Notes: generated from the letters alone by a model not told the origin. 64,000 bases of DNA from Anaerolineae bacterium (GCA_026645945.1 JAPKMO010000006.1:1-64000); one strand, 5' to 3'; positions 8,252 to 18,898 are shown, counted from the first letter of the stretch. Numbers and translations: made by a program.

Positions 8252-10930
8252 ATGCCCTTTATCGAAGCGCCGACCAGTTTTTACCTCGGACGCCGCTACG
8301 ACCCGGCGACGCGCCACCTGTCGAGCGACGTAATTTATTACGACGCGCGCGACCTGACGACCCACGCCGTCGTGGTGGGCATGACCGGCAGCGGCAAAAC
8401 CGGCCTGTGTATCACCCTGCTGGAAGAAGCCGTCCTGGACAACATCCCGGCCATCATCATTGACCCGAAAGGCGACATCACCAACCTGCTGCTGACCTTC
8501 CCCGACCTGCGCCCGGAGGATTTTCAGCCCTGGGTGAACGCCGACGACGCGCGGCGGGCCGGCCTGGACCTGCCGGCCTATGCCGCCGACGTGGCGCAGC
8601 GCTGGCGGGATGGCCTGACAAGCTGGGGCATCGTGCCGGACCGGCTGCGCTGGTTGAAGGGCATCGCCCGCTACAGCATTTACACGCCGGGGTCGGACGC
8701 GGGGCTGCCGATCAGCATCCTGGCCTCGCTGGCCGCCCCGCGCGAGGGCTGGCAGGGCAACGAGGAGTTCAACCGAGAAAAAATCAACGGCATCGTCACG
8801 GCGCTGCTGGCGCTCATCGGCATGGACGCGCAGCCGGTGCGCGACAAGGAACACGTCCTGATCGCCAACATCTTTGAATACGCCTGGATGCGCGGTTTAA
8901 GCCTGACGCTGGAAGATATCATCCTCCAGGTGCAAAAACCGCCCTTCACCAAACTGGGCGTGCTGCCGGTGGACGAGTATATGTCGGAGCGGGCGCGGGT
9001 GAAGCTGGCGATGAGCCTGAACAACATCATCGCCGCGCCGTCCTTCCAGTCGTGGATTCGCGGCGAGCCGCTTAACATTCAAAACCTGCTCTACCAGCCG
9101 GATGGCCGCCCGCACGTGTCGGTGTTTTATCTGGCGCACCTCAACGAAGCCGAGCGCCAGTTCATCATCACCCTGCTGCTGGAAAATGTTTTAAGCTGGA
9201 TGCGCGGCCTGAGCGGCACGACCAGCCTGCGGGCGCTGCTGTACATTGACGAGATGTTCGGCTACTTCCCGCCTTACCCGATGAACCCACCCACTAAAGA
9301 GCCGATTTTGCGGCTGCTCAAACAGGCGCGCGCTTTCGGCCTGGGTTTGATCCTGGCGACCCAGAACCCCGGCGACCTGGACTATAAGGGCCTGTCCAAC
9401 GCCGGGACGTGGTTCATCGGGCGGCTGCAATCGGAAAACGACCGCAACCGGGTGATGACCGGGCTGGAATCAATGGCGAGCGTTTCCAACAATATGAATT
9501 TGAAGGACGTGGAACGGCTGGTGGCGGACATCGAGCCGCGCGTGTTCCTGATGCACAACATCCACGATACCGGCGGGCCGGTGCTGGTGCATACCCGCTG
9601 GGCGATGAGCTACCTGCGCGGGCCGCTGACACGCCAGCAGATTCAACTGTTGATGGCCGGCCAGAAGCAGGAACTTCTGGCGAAAATCGGCGCGGCATCC
9701 GGTGGATATGGCGGACAGGGTTTGCCGCTGCCGCCCGCCCCGCCGGAAACGGGCGCGTTCGCTGCCGCCGGCGCACCGCCCAATCCCCCCGGCTTTGATC
9801 TGCCGCTGCCGCCCATGCCGCCGGAGACGGGCGGTTTAACGCCCGCGCCAGGGTATACGCAGCCAACCGCCGCTTACACGCAGCCGCCGTCCGGCACGCA
9901 GGTCACGCGCAGCGCCGGGCTGCCAGCGGGTTATTCGGCCAACCCGCCGGCGGTGGCGTCCAGCATCGCGCAGTTTTTCATCCCAGCGGCGCTGACGGCC
10001 CAGCAGGCCTTGGCCGCCTGGGAACAGCAGACGCGCTTCGCGGTGCAAAGCCTGGGCGGCGGCATGACGGCCTACCTGCCGGTGCTGCTGGCGCAGGCGG
10101 TGGTGCGGTATCAGGACCGCAAAACGCAGCTTTACACGGCGCGCACCTTCGCCTACAGCGTGCCGAACCTGCAAAAAGCCGGGCTGATTCATTGGGAGGA
10201 ATATCAGATCAACCCGCTGGATGCGCGGCGGCTGTCCAGCGCGCCGCTGACGGAGGCCATCTACGGCGATCTGCCGCCCGGCTTAACCGACAGCCGCCGG
10301 CTGACGGCGCTGAGAACCGAACTGACCGATATGCTGTACAACACCGCCGCGCTGAAGGTTCCCTTCAACCCGACGCTGGGCGTTTACGGCAGCCCGGAAA
10401 GCGATTTCAGCGAGTTCCGGGCGCAGGCGCAGCAGGTGGCGCGGGAGCGGCGCGACCAGGAAATTGACCAGCTCGCCGCCAAATACGAAAAAATCATGGA
10501 TAAGCTGGAGGAACAATACGAGCGTAAATCCCGCGAGTTGAGCGCGGAGAAAAAAGAACTGGCCGACCGCCGCCGCGAAGAACTGTTCACGCGCGGGGAA
10601 GCGGTGTTAAGCCTGCTGCGCGGGCGCACCACCTATACCCTGTCCCGCACCAGCCGCGTTCACCGGATGCGCCGCCAGACCCAGGAAGACCTGCGCGAAA
10701 GCGAAGAAGTGCTGGCGCGCATCGAAGATCAGATCGCCGACCAGGAGCAGAAGTTTGAGGCGGAAATCCAGGCCATCAACGAACGCTGGGCGAAAACCGC
10801 CGTCGAGGTGCAGGAGTACATCATCACCCCCTACAAAAAGGATATTCAGGTGGAACTGTTCGGCATCGGCTGGCTGCCGCATTATTACGTGCAGGTCAAC
10901 GGCCAGCCGCTGCTGCTGCCAGGGCTGTAG
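8252..10930 (+). CDS. HerA/FtsK-like ATPase with Pro-rich linker and coiled-coil C-terminal region
   Basis: Walker A VVGMTGSGKTGL; Walker B ALLYIDEMFGYFPP; ATQNPGDLDYKGLSNAGTWFIGRL HerA-type motif; PPAPPETG-rich linker; charged coiled coil. Confidence 0.85.
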   Translation: MPFIEAPTSFYLGRRYDPATRHLSSDVIYYDARDLTTHAVVVGMTGSGKTGLCITLLEEAVLDNIPAIIIDPKGDITNLLLTFPDLRPEDFQPWVNADDARRAGLDLPAYAADVAQRWRDGLTSWGIVPDRLRWLKGIARYSIYTPGSDAGLPISILASLAAPREGWQGNEEFNREKINGIVTALLALIGMDAQPVRDKEHVLIANIFEYAWMRGLSLTLEDIILQVQKPPFTKLGVLPVDEYMSERARVKLAMSLNNIIAAPSFQSWIRGEPLNIQNLLYQPDGRPHVSVFYLAHLNEAERQFIITLLLENVLSWMRGLSGTTSLRALLYIDEMFGYFPPYPMNPPTKEPILRLLKQARAFGLGLILATQNPGDLDYKGLSNAGTWFIGRLQSENDRNRVMTGLESMASVSNNMNLKDVERLVADIEPRVFLMHNIHDTGGPVLVHTRWAMSYLRGPLTRQQIQLLMAGQKQELLAKIGAASGGYGGQGLPLPPAPPETGAFAAAGAPPNPPGFDLPLPPMPPETGGLTPAPGYTQPTAAYTQPPSGTQVTRSAGLPAGYSANPPAVASSIAQFFIPAALTAQQALAAWEQQTRFAVQSLGGGMTAYLPVLLAQAVVRYQDRKTQLYTARTFAYSVPNLQKAGLIHWEEYQINPLDARRLSSAPLTEAIYGDLPPGLTDSRRLTALRTELTDMLYNTAALKVPFNPTLGVYGSPESDFSEFRAQAQQVARERRDQEIDQLAAKYEKIMDKLEEQYERKSRELSAEKKELADRRREELFTRGEAVLSLLRGRTTYTLSRTSRVHRMRRQTQEDLRESEEVLARIEDQIADQEQKFEAEIQAINERWAKTAVEVQEYIITPYKKDIQVELFGIGWLPHYYVQVNGQPLLLPGL

Positions 10931-10966
10931 AAGATCGAACGCCGGTCAGGAGATTGGCGGGAAACG

Positions 10967-11179
10967 ATGGTAGTGGGCAAAAAACTGCACACAGTCGAGG
11001 AGTTCGACGAATTTATCGCGCGCCCCGAAAATCGTGACCGCCTGTTTGAACTGCTCCGGGGGGAGATTGTTGAAAAAGTGCCAACACAACAGCCTGGTTT
11101 GATCGCTCTAAAACTGGGGGCGCGCGTTTTGATGCACGCCAAACAGCCGCCGGTTGTGTTGCCCTGCCGATTCCGCTAG
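10967..11179 (+). pseudogene. Truncated Uma2-family (PD-(D/E)XK-like) endonuclease fragment
   Basis: FELLRGEIVEKVPTQQPGLIALKLGARVLMHAKQ resembles the Uma2 N-terminal region; ORF stops at 70 aa, before the catalytic region. Confidence 0.55.
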
Positions 11180-11218
11180 GATAGAGTTAAAAAGCGGTTA
11201 AGCGGAGGGCGGCACAGC

Positions 11219-12283
11219 ATGGCAAAACTGGTCACAATCGAGCGGCACATCCTGGAAACGCAGCGGCAGTACCCGGAGGCGACCGGCGTTTTTAGCGCCA
11301 TGCTGTACGATATGGCGCTGGCGGCCAAGCTGATCGCCCGCGAGACGACCCGCGCCGGGCTGGCCGGCATCCTGGGCGCGGCGGAAGACCACAACGTTTA
11401 CGGTGAGCAGCAGCAAAAGCTGGATGTATATGCCAACCAGACCATTTTCCGCATAAATGACCATACCGGCAGGCTGTGCGTGATGGCCTCGGAAGAACAT
11501 GAGGACATCATCCCCATCCCGCCGCGTTTTGATACCGGCAAATATGTGCTGCTGTTCGACCCCCTGGACGGCTCATCGAACATTGATGTGAATGTGTCCA
11601 TCGGCACGATTTTTTCCATTCATCGTAAGGTGTCGCAGGGCGAACGCGGCACGCTGGAGGACGTGCTTCAGCCGGGGCGGCGGTTGGCGGCGGCGGGCTA
11701 CGTCATTTATGGCAGCAGCACGATGATGGTGTACAGCGCCGGGCAGGGCGTTCACGGTTTCACGCTCGACCCCGGCGTGGGCGAATTTTTGTTAAGCCAC
11801 GAAAATATCCACGTGCCGGATAAAGCGGTGTATTACAGCGCCAACCAGGGCAACGAAAAATACTGGACACCCGGCGTGCGGCGGTACGTCAAGTGGCTGC
11901 AGGGCATCGAGGGCGAAGGCCGTAAACCGCTCGGCCACCGGTATATCGGCTCGCTGGTTTCCGATTTTCACCGCAACCTGCTGCGGGGCGGGGTTTTTGT
12001 GTACCCCGGCGATCTGCAAAAACCCGGCGAACCCTATGGCAAGCTGCGGCTGATGTTTGAGGCGCAGGCGCTGGCCTTCCTGGCCGAGCAGGCCGGGGGT
12101 TATGCCTCCGACGGCCTGGGCAATATCCTGGACATCCAGCCGCACAATCTGCACCAGCGCGTGCCGCTGTTCATCGGCAACCGCGACCTGGTGGAAAAGG
12201 CCGAGGAGTACATTCATAAGTATGACCAGGAATGGATGGAAGCCTACCGGCCTTTCCGCAGCCGCCAGCCGGTGTTAACCTGA
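11219..12283 (+). CDS. fbp: Fructose-1,6-bisphosphatase class 1
   Basis: [22 protein letters not shown] and [28 protein letters not shown] motifs. Confidence 0.95.
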   Translation: MAKLVTIERHILETQRQYPEATGVFSAMLYDMALAAKLIARETTRAGLAGILGAAEDHNVYGEQQQKLDVYANQTIFRINDHTGRLCVMASEEHEDIIPIPPRFDTGKYVLLFDPLDGSSNIDVNVSIGTIFSIHRKVSQGERGTLEDVLQPGRRLAAAGYVIYGSSTMMVYSAGQGVHGFTLDPGVGEFLLSHENIHVPDKAVYYSANQGNEKYWTPGVRRYVKWLQGIEGEGRKPLGHRYIGSLVSDFHRNLLRGGVFVYPGDLQKPGEPYGKLRLMFEAQALAFLAEQAGGYASDGLGNILDIQPHNLHQRVPLFIGNRDLVEKAEEYIHKYDQEWMEAYRPFRSRQPVLT

Positions 12284-12356
12284 TGGCGCGCAACTTCCCC
12301 GGCGGCGCTGCGTATAATTCATGTAAAAGCGGTCGAGAGGGAAAAGGTCAAATCTC

Positions 12357-13034
12357 ATGAACCAGCAGGATAACGGCAGGCGGGCGATCGCCCTGGTTTT
12401 GATCGGGTTGGGCGTGTTATTTTTGTTCGCCCAGGTGTTTAACTTCAGCATCTTCGGGACGCTGTGGCCGTTTTTCGTCATTATTCCCGGCGCGGCTTTC
12501 CTGTATTTCGCCGGCCAGGGCGATAAAAACCAGGCCGGACTGGCCGTACCGGGCGCGGTCATCACCGGGACGGGCGTGATTTTGCTGTATCAGAACGTGA
12601 CCGGCCACTGGGAAAGCTGGGCCTATGCCTGGCTGCTCTACCCGGTTTTTGTGGGCATGGCGATTCAGTACATCGGGCGGCGCGGCGGCGACCGGAACGC
12701 TTACCAGTCCGGGCGCGGGCTGGTACGCTGGGGCGGCATCGCTTTCATAGCCGGCGCGGTGCTGTTTGAACTGGTGATCTTCGGCAAGGGCGGCTTCCTG
12801 GGCAGTTTTGCGCTGCCGCTGCTGCTGATCGGCGTCGGCGTGCTGCTGCTGCTCCGGCGCGAGAACGGCGAAAAGGCTAAGACCAAAAATGACGAAGCGC
12901 CGCTGTTCACCGGGGCGCGGGTCGTCGGCGTGGGCGGCAAGTCCAATGGCGTTATCAACCCCGACCTGGAGCGTAAAATCAACGAGGCGCTGGCCGAGGA
13001 TGAGCCGGACAGCGACGAGCCGAAAAACGTCTGA
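12357..13034 (+). CDS. Multi-TM membrane protein (LiaI/LiaF-like TM region)
   Basis: Four hydrophobic segments beginning AIALVLIGLGVLFLFAQVFNFSIFGTLWPFFVIIPGAAFL. Confidence 0.65.
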   Translation: MNQQDNGRRAIALVLIGLGVLFLFAQVFNFSIFGTLWPFFVIIPGAAFLYFAGQGDKNQAGLAVPGAVITGTGVILLYQNVTGHWESWAYAWLLYPVFVGMAIQYIGRRGGDRNAYQSGRGLVRWGGIAFIAGAVLFELVIFGKGGFLGSFALPLLLIGVGVLLLLRRENGEKAKTKNDEAPLFTGARVVGVGGKSNGVINPDLERKINEALAEDEPDSDEPKNV

Positions 13035-13060
13035 CACGCGCTGGTAAAGAGACGCACACA

Positions 13061-13084
13061 AAGAGGGCTTTTTGCCCTCTTTTG
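13061..13084 (+). terminator. Rho-independent terminator
   Basis: AAGAGGGC TTTTT GCCCTCTT TT. Confidence 0.8.
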
Positions 13085-13182
13085 GTTGGATTTTGTCATT
13101 CAAGATGGGGCGCAGCGCGTGACCTTGCCTCCGGCGGAGGGTACAATGGGGAAAAATCCTTTCCTGAAATTGGAGCGTCATT

Positions 13183-14625
13183 ATGCCTTTTTCGATCTTA
13201 AAATCCCCGACCGATTTTCTCGAACAGATGATACCCGTGCCGGAAGCCGATGCGCTGCGCGCTTACGAAAGCTGGTGGGAGTCCGAAGGCCGGGCGATTT
13301 CTGCGGCGGTTGACCGGGCCGGCACGCCCTGGCTGCGGATGCACGACCGTTTTGGCCGGCGCGTGGACGATATTTTGTTCCCGCCGGACTACTGGCGAAT
13401 GCTCAAACAGGGCTACCGCGCCGGGGCGGTCTGGCGGGCGTTCGACGGCGGTTCGCTGGCGGCGGCCTACCGGGTAGGGTATATCACCGGCTTTTACGAC
13501 ACGGGGTTGTACTGCCCGTATACCGTGTCGCTTTCGACCGCCGTGCCGCTGGACAAATACGGCACGCCCGATTTGAAGGCGCATTTCCTGGAAGCCCTGC
13601 TGCGGCGCGACGAGTCGGTGTGGCAGGGCGCGACCTGGATGACCGAGATTCGCGGCGGCAGCGACCTGGGCGCGAACGTGGACACGGCGGCGCGGCAGGA
13701 CGGCGACCGCTGGCTGCTGACCGGCGAAAAATATTTCACCAGCAACGCCGGGGCTGAGGTGGCCGTTGTGGCGGCGCGCATCGAGGGCGGCAAACCCGGC
13801 GTGCGCGGGCTGGCGCTGTTCCTGCTGCCGCGCCTCCGCCAGGACGGAACGTTAAACTATCACATCCGGCGGCTGAAGGATAAAATCGCCACCCGCTCCG
13901 TACCGACCGGCGAGATCGAACTGTGCGACAGCGAGGCTTACCTGCTGGGCAAGCCGGAATGGGGCATTTACCTGATTCTGGAAGTGCTGAACCTGTCGCG
14001 CATCGCCAACAGCATCGGCAGCGTGGCGCTGGCGCAGCGGGCACTGGCCGAGGCGCTGGTTTTCGCCGAACAGCGCGTGGCGTTTGGCAGACCGATCATC
14101 GAACACCCGCTGCTGCGCCGCCAGTTTGAAAAACATATGGCGACCCTCCAGCGCGCGTTTGCCCTGGCCTGGGAGGCCGTCAAACTGGCCGATGCCGTCC
14201 GCGACCAGCATCCGCCCTACGGCGATGCCTTCCACCTGTGCCGGCTGGTGATTCACCTGGCGAAATATTATACCGCCGAGGTGGCGGTGCAGGCGGCCAA
14301 GTGGGCGATGGAGGTCAACGGCGGGCCAGGTACGCTGGCCGAATACGGCGTCGAACGCTGGCTGCGCGAGGCGATGATCGTGGACATCTGGGAAGGACCG
14401 CCGCACCGGCAGATTCTCGACGGCCTGGAAGTGATGGAACGTAAAAGCGCCCATAAACTGCTGTTCGACCACCTGGACGCCGACCCCGCCGAACTGGAAG
14501 CAATGGACGCCCGCATCGAAGCGCATCTGGCGCTGCCGCAGGATGAAAAAGAGGCCGGCTCGCAGGAGCTTTTTGAAGCCCTGGCGGATTTCACGGCGCG
14601 GGCGCTGGCCGCAAAACCGGGATAA
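13183..14625 (+). CDS. Acyl-CoA dehydrogenase family protein
   Basis: WMTEIRGGSDLGANVDT, LTGEKYFTSNAGAEVAVVAARI, RVAFGRPIIEHPLLRRQF, VNGGPGTLAEYGVERWLREAMIVDIWEGP. Confidence 0.9.
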   Translation: MPFSILKSPTDFLEQMIPVPEADALRAYESWWESEGRAISAAVDRAGTPWLRMHDRFGRRVDDILFPPDYWRMLKQGYRAGAVWRAFDGGSLAAAYRVGYITGFYDTGLYCPYTVSLSTAVPLDKYGTPDLKAHFLEALLRRDESVWQGATWMTEIRGGSDLGANVDTAARQDGDRWLLTGEKYFTSNAGAEVAVVAARIEGGKPGVRGLALFLLPRLRQDGTLNYHIRRLKDKIATRSVPTGEIELCDSEAYLLGKPEWGIYLILEVLNLSRIANSIGSVALAQRALAEALVFAEQRVAFGRPIIEHPLLRRQFEKHMATLQRAFALAWEAVKLADAVRDQHPPYGDAFHLCRLVIHLAKYYTAEVAVQAAKWAMEVNGGPGTLAEYGVERWLREAMIVDIWEGPPHRQILDGLEVMERKSAHKLLFDHLDADPAELEAMDARIEAHLALPQDEKEAGSQELFEALADFTARALAAKPG

Positions 14626-14695
14626 CCCGGCGCGAAGAAATGATTTATCCGGGGGCGGGTTTCCAAGCCCGCTCCTGTATACACAGGGGGACTGT

Positions 14696-15586
14696 ATGGC
14701 AAAAGTTGCGCTCGTCACCGGCGCTTCAACTGGAATCGGGCGGCAGACTGCCGGGCTGCTGGCAAGCAGCGGCTACCGTGTTTTTGGTACCAGCCGCAGC
14801 CCGCAGGGGGAAAGCCTAGACAATTTTGAGATGCTGCCGCTGGATGTCACATCTGATGATTCGGTGCGGGCGTGTTTGGCGGCGCTGCTGGAACGCGCCG
14901 GTAGGCTGGACGTGCTGGTGAACAACGCCGGTGTGGAACTGCTGGGCGGCGCGGAAGAAATCAGCGTGGACGAAGCGAAGTGGATTTTTGAAACCAACTT
15001 CTTCGGCGTCATGCGTGTGACCAGCGCCGCGCTGCCGGCGCTGCGGGCGCAGCAGAGCGGCTGCATCATCAATATCAGCTCGCTGGCCGGGCTGGGCGGC
15101 GCGCCCTTCCAGGGTTTATACGCTGCCAGCAAACATGCGCTGGAAGGCTACAGCGAATCGCTGCGTTACGAGGTCAAGCCGTTCGGCGTGCGGGTGGCGC
15201 TGGTGGAACCGGGTTTCTTTCGCAGCGAAATCGGCAGCCGCAAACGCCTGCCCGCCAGCCCGATTCCGGCCTACGACCGCGCGCGGGAACGGGTTTTGCA
15301 GCGGTGGCAGGCGCTGTACGAAGCCGGCCCAGACCCCGCGCCGGTGGCGCAAACCATCCTGGCGATTGCCGACGGGCGTTCAACGCGCTTCCGGCATTTC
15401 ATCGGGCCGGAAACGTTCATGGCGGAGTGGAAATATATTGTGCCGGAATGGCTGGTAGAACAGCGAATGCGCTGGATGTTCGGCCAGGACGACCTGCTGA
15501 TGGACACCCTGCGGCTCGTTCCGCTGCTTGGCACGGCGCTGCTGATCGGCGTGGCCGCCCTGGCGCGTTTAGGAGGCCGGCGGTAA
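14696..15586 (+). CDS. Short-chain dehydrogenase/reductase
   Basis: TGASTGIG, NNAG, YAASKHALEGYSESLRYE; start set at MAKVALVTG. Confidence 0.92.
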   Translation: MAKVALVTGASTGIGRQTAGLLASSGYRVFGTSRSPQGESLDNFEMLPLDVTSDDSVRACLAALLERAGRLDVLVNNAGVELLGGAEEISVDEAKWIFETNFFGVMRVTSAALPALRAQQSGCIINISSLAGLGGAPFQGLYAASKHALEGYSESLRYEVKPFGVRVALVEPGFFRSEIGSRKRLPASPIPAYDRARERVLQRWQALYEAGPDPAPVAQTILAIADGRSTRFRHFIGPETFMAEWKYIVPEWLVEQRMRWMFGQDDLLMDTLRLVPLLGTALLIGVAALARLGGRR

Positions 15587-15666
15587 AACGCGGTATAGTA
15601 GTTGCTGTGGGACGAGATGACGCCCTCCCCCACGATTACCCGCTTTGAAAAGAGGTCTTTTTCACC

Positions 15667-16500
15667 ATGCCGACCTTTATACGCGATGGCATTGAGCTGT
15701 TTTACGAACTTGACGGAGAAGGCACGCCGGCGGTGTATGCCTGCGGTTTCGGCGCGCACAGCAACGACCTGCTGGCGCTGGGTTTACGCGCGGCGCTCGG
15801 CCAGCACTACCGCCTGCTGACGGTAGATAATCGCGGCGCGGGGCAGAGCCGTGCCGCGCCCGGCACGACCGCCACCATAGACGATATGGCCGACGACATC
15901 GCCGCCGTCCTCGACCATGAAGGGATGGGCGCGGCGCACGTGCTGGGCATTTCGATGGGCGGCTGCATCGCTAAAACGCTGGCGCTGCGCCACCCCGGCA
16001 AAGTGTTAAGCCTGGTCAGCGCCGTTTCGCTGGCATACTCCGACCAGCCCAACCGGGGACAGTTTTTGCTGGAAAGCGGGCGCGAAATGCGTAACCGGGG
16101 CATCCCGCGCGATCTGCTCAACCGCTATAATGCCGTCTTCCTGCTGGGCGAGGATGTGTTCCGCGATACTGCCATCCTTGAAGCCTGGGTGAATGCCCCG
16201 CCCGACCCGCTGGAGATGGATCAGGCCGGGTACGACCTGCAAAAATACGCGCTTGAACGCTATGACATCCGCGACCGGCTGGGCGACATTCGGACGCCGA
16301 CGCTGGTCATCAGCAGCCCGGATGATCTGCTCGTGCCGCCGCACTACCAGGACGAGATCGCCCGCCGCATCCCCGGCGCGCTGATGAAACATTTTCCGGG
16401 CGGGCATGTGTTTATGATGCTGCCGATGTACGCGGCGCAGTTCGTCGAAACGGTGATTGAGTTCTGGAAACAGCACGAAGCGGCGGCGTCCGCCGGGTGA
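15667..16500 (+). CDS. Alpha/beta hydrolase
   Basis: DNRGAGQS, GISMGGCIAKTLAL (nucleophile elbow), PGGHVFMM. Confidence 0.88.
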   Translation: MPTFIRDGIELFYELDGEGTPAVYACGFGAHSNDLLALGLRAALGQHYRLLTVDNRGAGQSRAAPGTTATIDDMADDIAAVLDHEGMGAAHVLGISMGGCIAKTLALRHPGKVLSLVSAVSLAYSDQPNRGQFLLESGREMRNRGIPRDLLNRYNAVFLLGEDVFRDTAILEAWVNAPPDPLEMDQAGYDLQKYALERYDIRDRLGDIRTPTLVISSPDDLLVPPHYQDEIARRIPGALMKHFPGGHVFMMLPMYAAQFVETVIEFWKQHEAAASAG

Positions 16501-16541
16501 ATGTTCCGTTGTGAGCAATATTTTTATACCGCCAGGGGGAA

Positions 16542-17615
16542 ATGGGTATGTCATTCGACCGTATCGTCAAGCTGCTGCTGATTTTCGCGCCGGTGGCCGT
16601 CATCGCGGAACTGGCCGGGGCCGACCCGGTGCTGGTGTTCGTGTTCGCCGCCCTGGGGGTGATTCCGCTGGCGGATTTGATCGGCGAGGCGACTGAAGAA
16701 CTGGCGGTTCACACCGGCCCGAAGATCGGCGGGCTGCTGAACGCCACGCTGGGCAACGCTGCCGAACTCATCATCACCATTTTTGCGCTGCGCGAAGGGC
16801 TGGTCGAACTGGTGCGCGCGTCTATCACCGGCTCGATTCTGGGCAACCTGCTGTTGGTGCTGGGGTTGAGCATCCTGTTTGGCGGGCTGAAAAACGGGAT
16901 TCAGCAGTTTGACCGGCGCACCGCCGGGCTGAACGCGACCATGCTCATCCTGGCGGTGATCGCGCTGCTGGTGCCGTCCCTGTTCGACGCCGCGCTGGTG
17001 GAAAACCGCGCCGCCGAACTAGGCTTGAGCGAAGGCGTGGCGGTGGTGATGATCGTCATCTACGGCCTGAGCGTGTGGTATGCCTTCCGCCAGGGCGACC
17101 CGCTCACCCGCGAGCCGGCCACCGGCGAAAACCATCACGCGCGCTGGAGCGTGCGCTTCGCGCTGGGGGTGCTGGCGGCGGCCACCCTGGGCATTGTGTT
17201 CCTCAGCGAAGTGCTGGTCGGCGCGGTGGGACACGTGACCGAAACCCTGGGGCTGACCGAATTTTTCATCGGCATCATCATCATCCCGCTGGTGGGCAAC
17301 GTGGCGGAACATCTGGTGGCGGTGCAGGTGGCCTACAAAAACAAGATGGAATTAAGTATGGCCGTCTCGCTGGGGTCGAGCTTGCAGGTGGCGCTGTTTG
17401 TCGCGCCGGTGCTGGTGTTCATCAGCCTGCTGATGGGCGGCGAAACGCTGCTGCTGGTGTTCAACGGCTTCGAACTGATCGCGCTGGTGGCGGCCTCGCT
17501 GATCGCCGCTTTCATCGCGCTGGACGGCGAGTCCAACTGGCTGGAGGGCGCGCTGCTGCTGGCCGTATACATGATTATCGCCATCGCCTTTTTCTACCTG
17601 CCGGCAGGGGCGTGA
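16542..17615 (+). CDS. cax: Calcium/proton exchanger (CaCA family)
   Basis: [24 protein letters not shown] and [49 protein letters not shown] repeats. Confidence 0.93.
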   Translation: MGMSFDRIVKLLLIFAPVAVIAELAGADPVLVFVFAALGVIPLADLIGEATEELAVHTGPKIGGLLNATLGNAAELIITIFALREGLVELVRASITGSILGNLLLVLGLSILFGGLKNGIQQFDRRTAGLNATMLILAVIALLVPSLFDAALVENRAAELGLSEGVAVVMIVIYGLSVWYAFRQGDPLTREPATGENHHARWSVRFALGVLAAATLGIVFLSEVLVGAVGHVTETLGLTEFFIGIIIIPLVGNVAEHLVAVQVAYKNKMELSMAVSLGSSLQVALFVAPVLVFISLLMGGETLLLVFNGFELIALVAASLIAAFIALDGESNWLEGALLLAVYMIIAIAFFYLPAGA

Positions 17616-17672
17616 CCATCCATAAGGCCGCACATCACGCTAAATTGAATTTGGTGTGTGTGGCGCGGCCTG

Positions 17673-18093
17673 CTACAGACTGAACTGGGTTATGGGCAGC
17701 CACGCCGAACCCTCGGCTGCCGCTGCCCGCATCTGCGGCTGGTCAATCGAGATAAGTGGATAACCATAGTGCAGCGCCAATGCAATATAGCTGGAGTCGT
17801 AGACTGAGAGCGTATTGTTCAGCGCGATTTCGCGCGCGCGATTCAGCAGATGTTTCATTGGCGCGCGCCGCAATTTTAGCGTTCGCAGCAGCCTCAATAG
17901 CTCTGCTGCGTCGTCATACGGCATGTGATTGAAGCGTACCTGCTTCCAAACAACATTCGCACATTCCAGCAGGCAGAATTCCGGCACAGTCAGCCGGTCA
18001 GCGGCGGTTGGCCGGTTGAAAAAAGCCTGGGCATGGGGAGTATGCGGCCCGGTGATAAGATATTCAATCACGACGCTGGATGTACTCCGCCAT
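17673..18093 (-). pseudogene. PIN-domain (VapC-like) toxin, 5' end frameshifted
   Basis: VVIEYLITGPHTPHAQAFF...VPEFCLLECANVVWKQ...LSVYDSSYIALALHYGYPLISIDQPQMR. The expected ATG (18093) overlaps the antitoxin stop but its frame (MAEYIQRRD*) terminates; the PIN body is in another frame. Confidence 0.65.
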
Positions 18094-18362
18094 CAGCTCT
18101 CCCGATCCTCGCGCAGGAATTCTAACGACGACTTCGAGCCGGGTGGCGGCGTCCAGCGATGCCGTTCGACGGCTTCTCGTATCGCATCCCAGGTCAGGTC
18201 GTTATCATCATCCGGTTCGTCGGAAATCTCCAGCGCGCCCAGAAGCCGGGTGAGCCGTTCGTCAATTGCCGCTTCGACGAACCGTTTCAGCTCGTCCAGG
18301 GTCATATTGGCTACCGTCACCATCTGTCCAGCCCTCATATTACGCCCGTCGTTCATGCTCAT
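18093..18362 (-). CDS. Putative antitoxin (small partner of PIN gene)
   Basis: Small ORF directly upstream of PIN ORF; TGATG overlap between its stop and the toxin ATG. Confidence 0.55.
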   Translation of the reverse strand: MSMNDGRNMRAGQMVTVANMTLDELKRFVEAAIDERLTRLLGALEISDEPDDDNDLTWDAIREAVERHRWTPPPGSKSSLEFLREDRES

Positions 18363-18371
18363 TATAGTTTA

Positions 18372-18788
18372 TTACAGCGTCATCAGGAAGGCGATCAGAT
18401 CGGCGATGTCCTGCGCGGAAAGCCGCTCGGCATAATCAGGATACATCACGTTCCTGAAACCATCCACCACAAAACCGGACGGGTCGGTGATGCTGGCAAA
18501 AGCGTAATCATGAGCGGACAGCCCTTCCACGCGCCCGGCGGCGCGTTTGGCGAAACCGCTCAGGTTGGGCGCGACCGTCACGCGGGAGAGCATCGGGCGG
18601 CTGAGATGGCAGCCGGCACAAGCCGGCGCGCCGTTCGTCCCCAGGCGGAAAATTTCCGCGCCGCGTTCGGCATCCCCAACGAACGACTCCACAGACTGGT
18701 CGGCGCTGCTGACCATCACCAGAACGGCGATAAAAATGATGAACATCCCAATTCGCAGCATGATGGTTCCCCTCCGAACAGCCTTCAT
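18372..18788 (-). CDS. Membrane-anchored c-type cytochrome
   Basis: N-terminal signal/TM; CAGCH heme motif; C-terminal NVMYPDYAERLSAQDIADLIAFLMTL. Confidence 0.85.
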   Translation of the reverse strand: MKAVRRGTIMLRIGMFIIFIAVLVMVSSADQSVESFVGDAERGAEIFRLGTNGAPACAGCHLSRPMLSRVTVAPNLSGFAKRAAGRVEGLSAHDYAFASITDPSGFVVDGFRNVMYPDYAERLSAQDIADLIAFLMTL

Positions 18789-18861
18789 TAAATGACAAAT
18801 TGAGGCCTGCCAACAGCGGTTTTAGGCCGATTCGGGATTGGGACTTCCTGTGGATAGACAG

Positions 18862-18879
18862 CTCCGCCAAAAGGCGGAG
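18862..18879. other. Perfect hairpin in divergent intergenic region
   Basis: CTCCGCC AAAA GGCGGAG. Confidence 0.5.
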
Positions 18880-18898
18880 ATATTGAAAACAGAATGAA

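Noticed and set aside
16500-16545. Riboswitch (yybP-like) upstream of cax
   Set aside because: Intergenic gap of ~40 nt is too short and no conserved core is visible.
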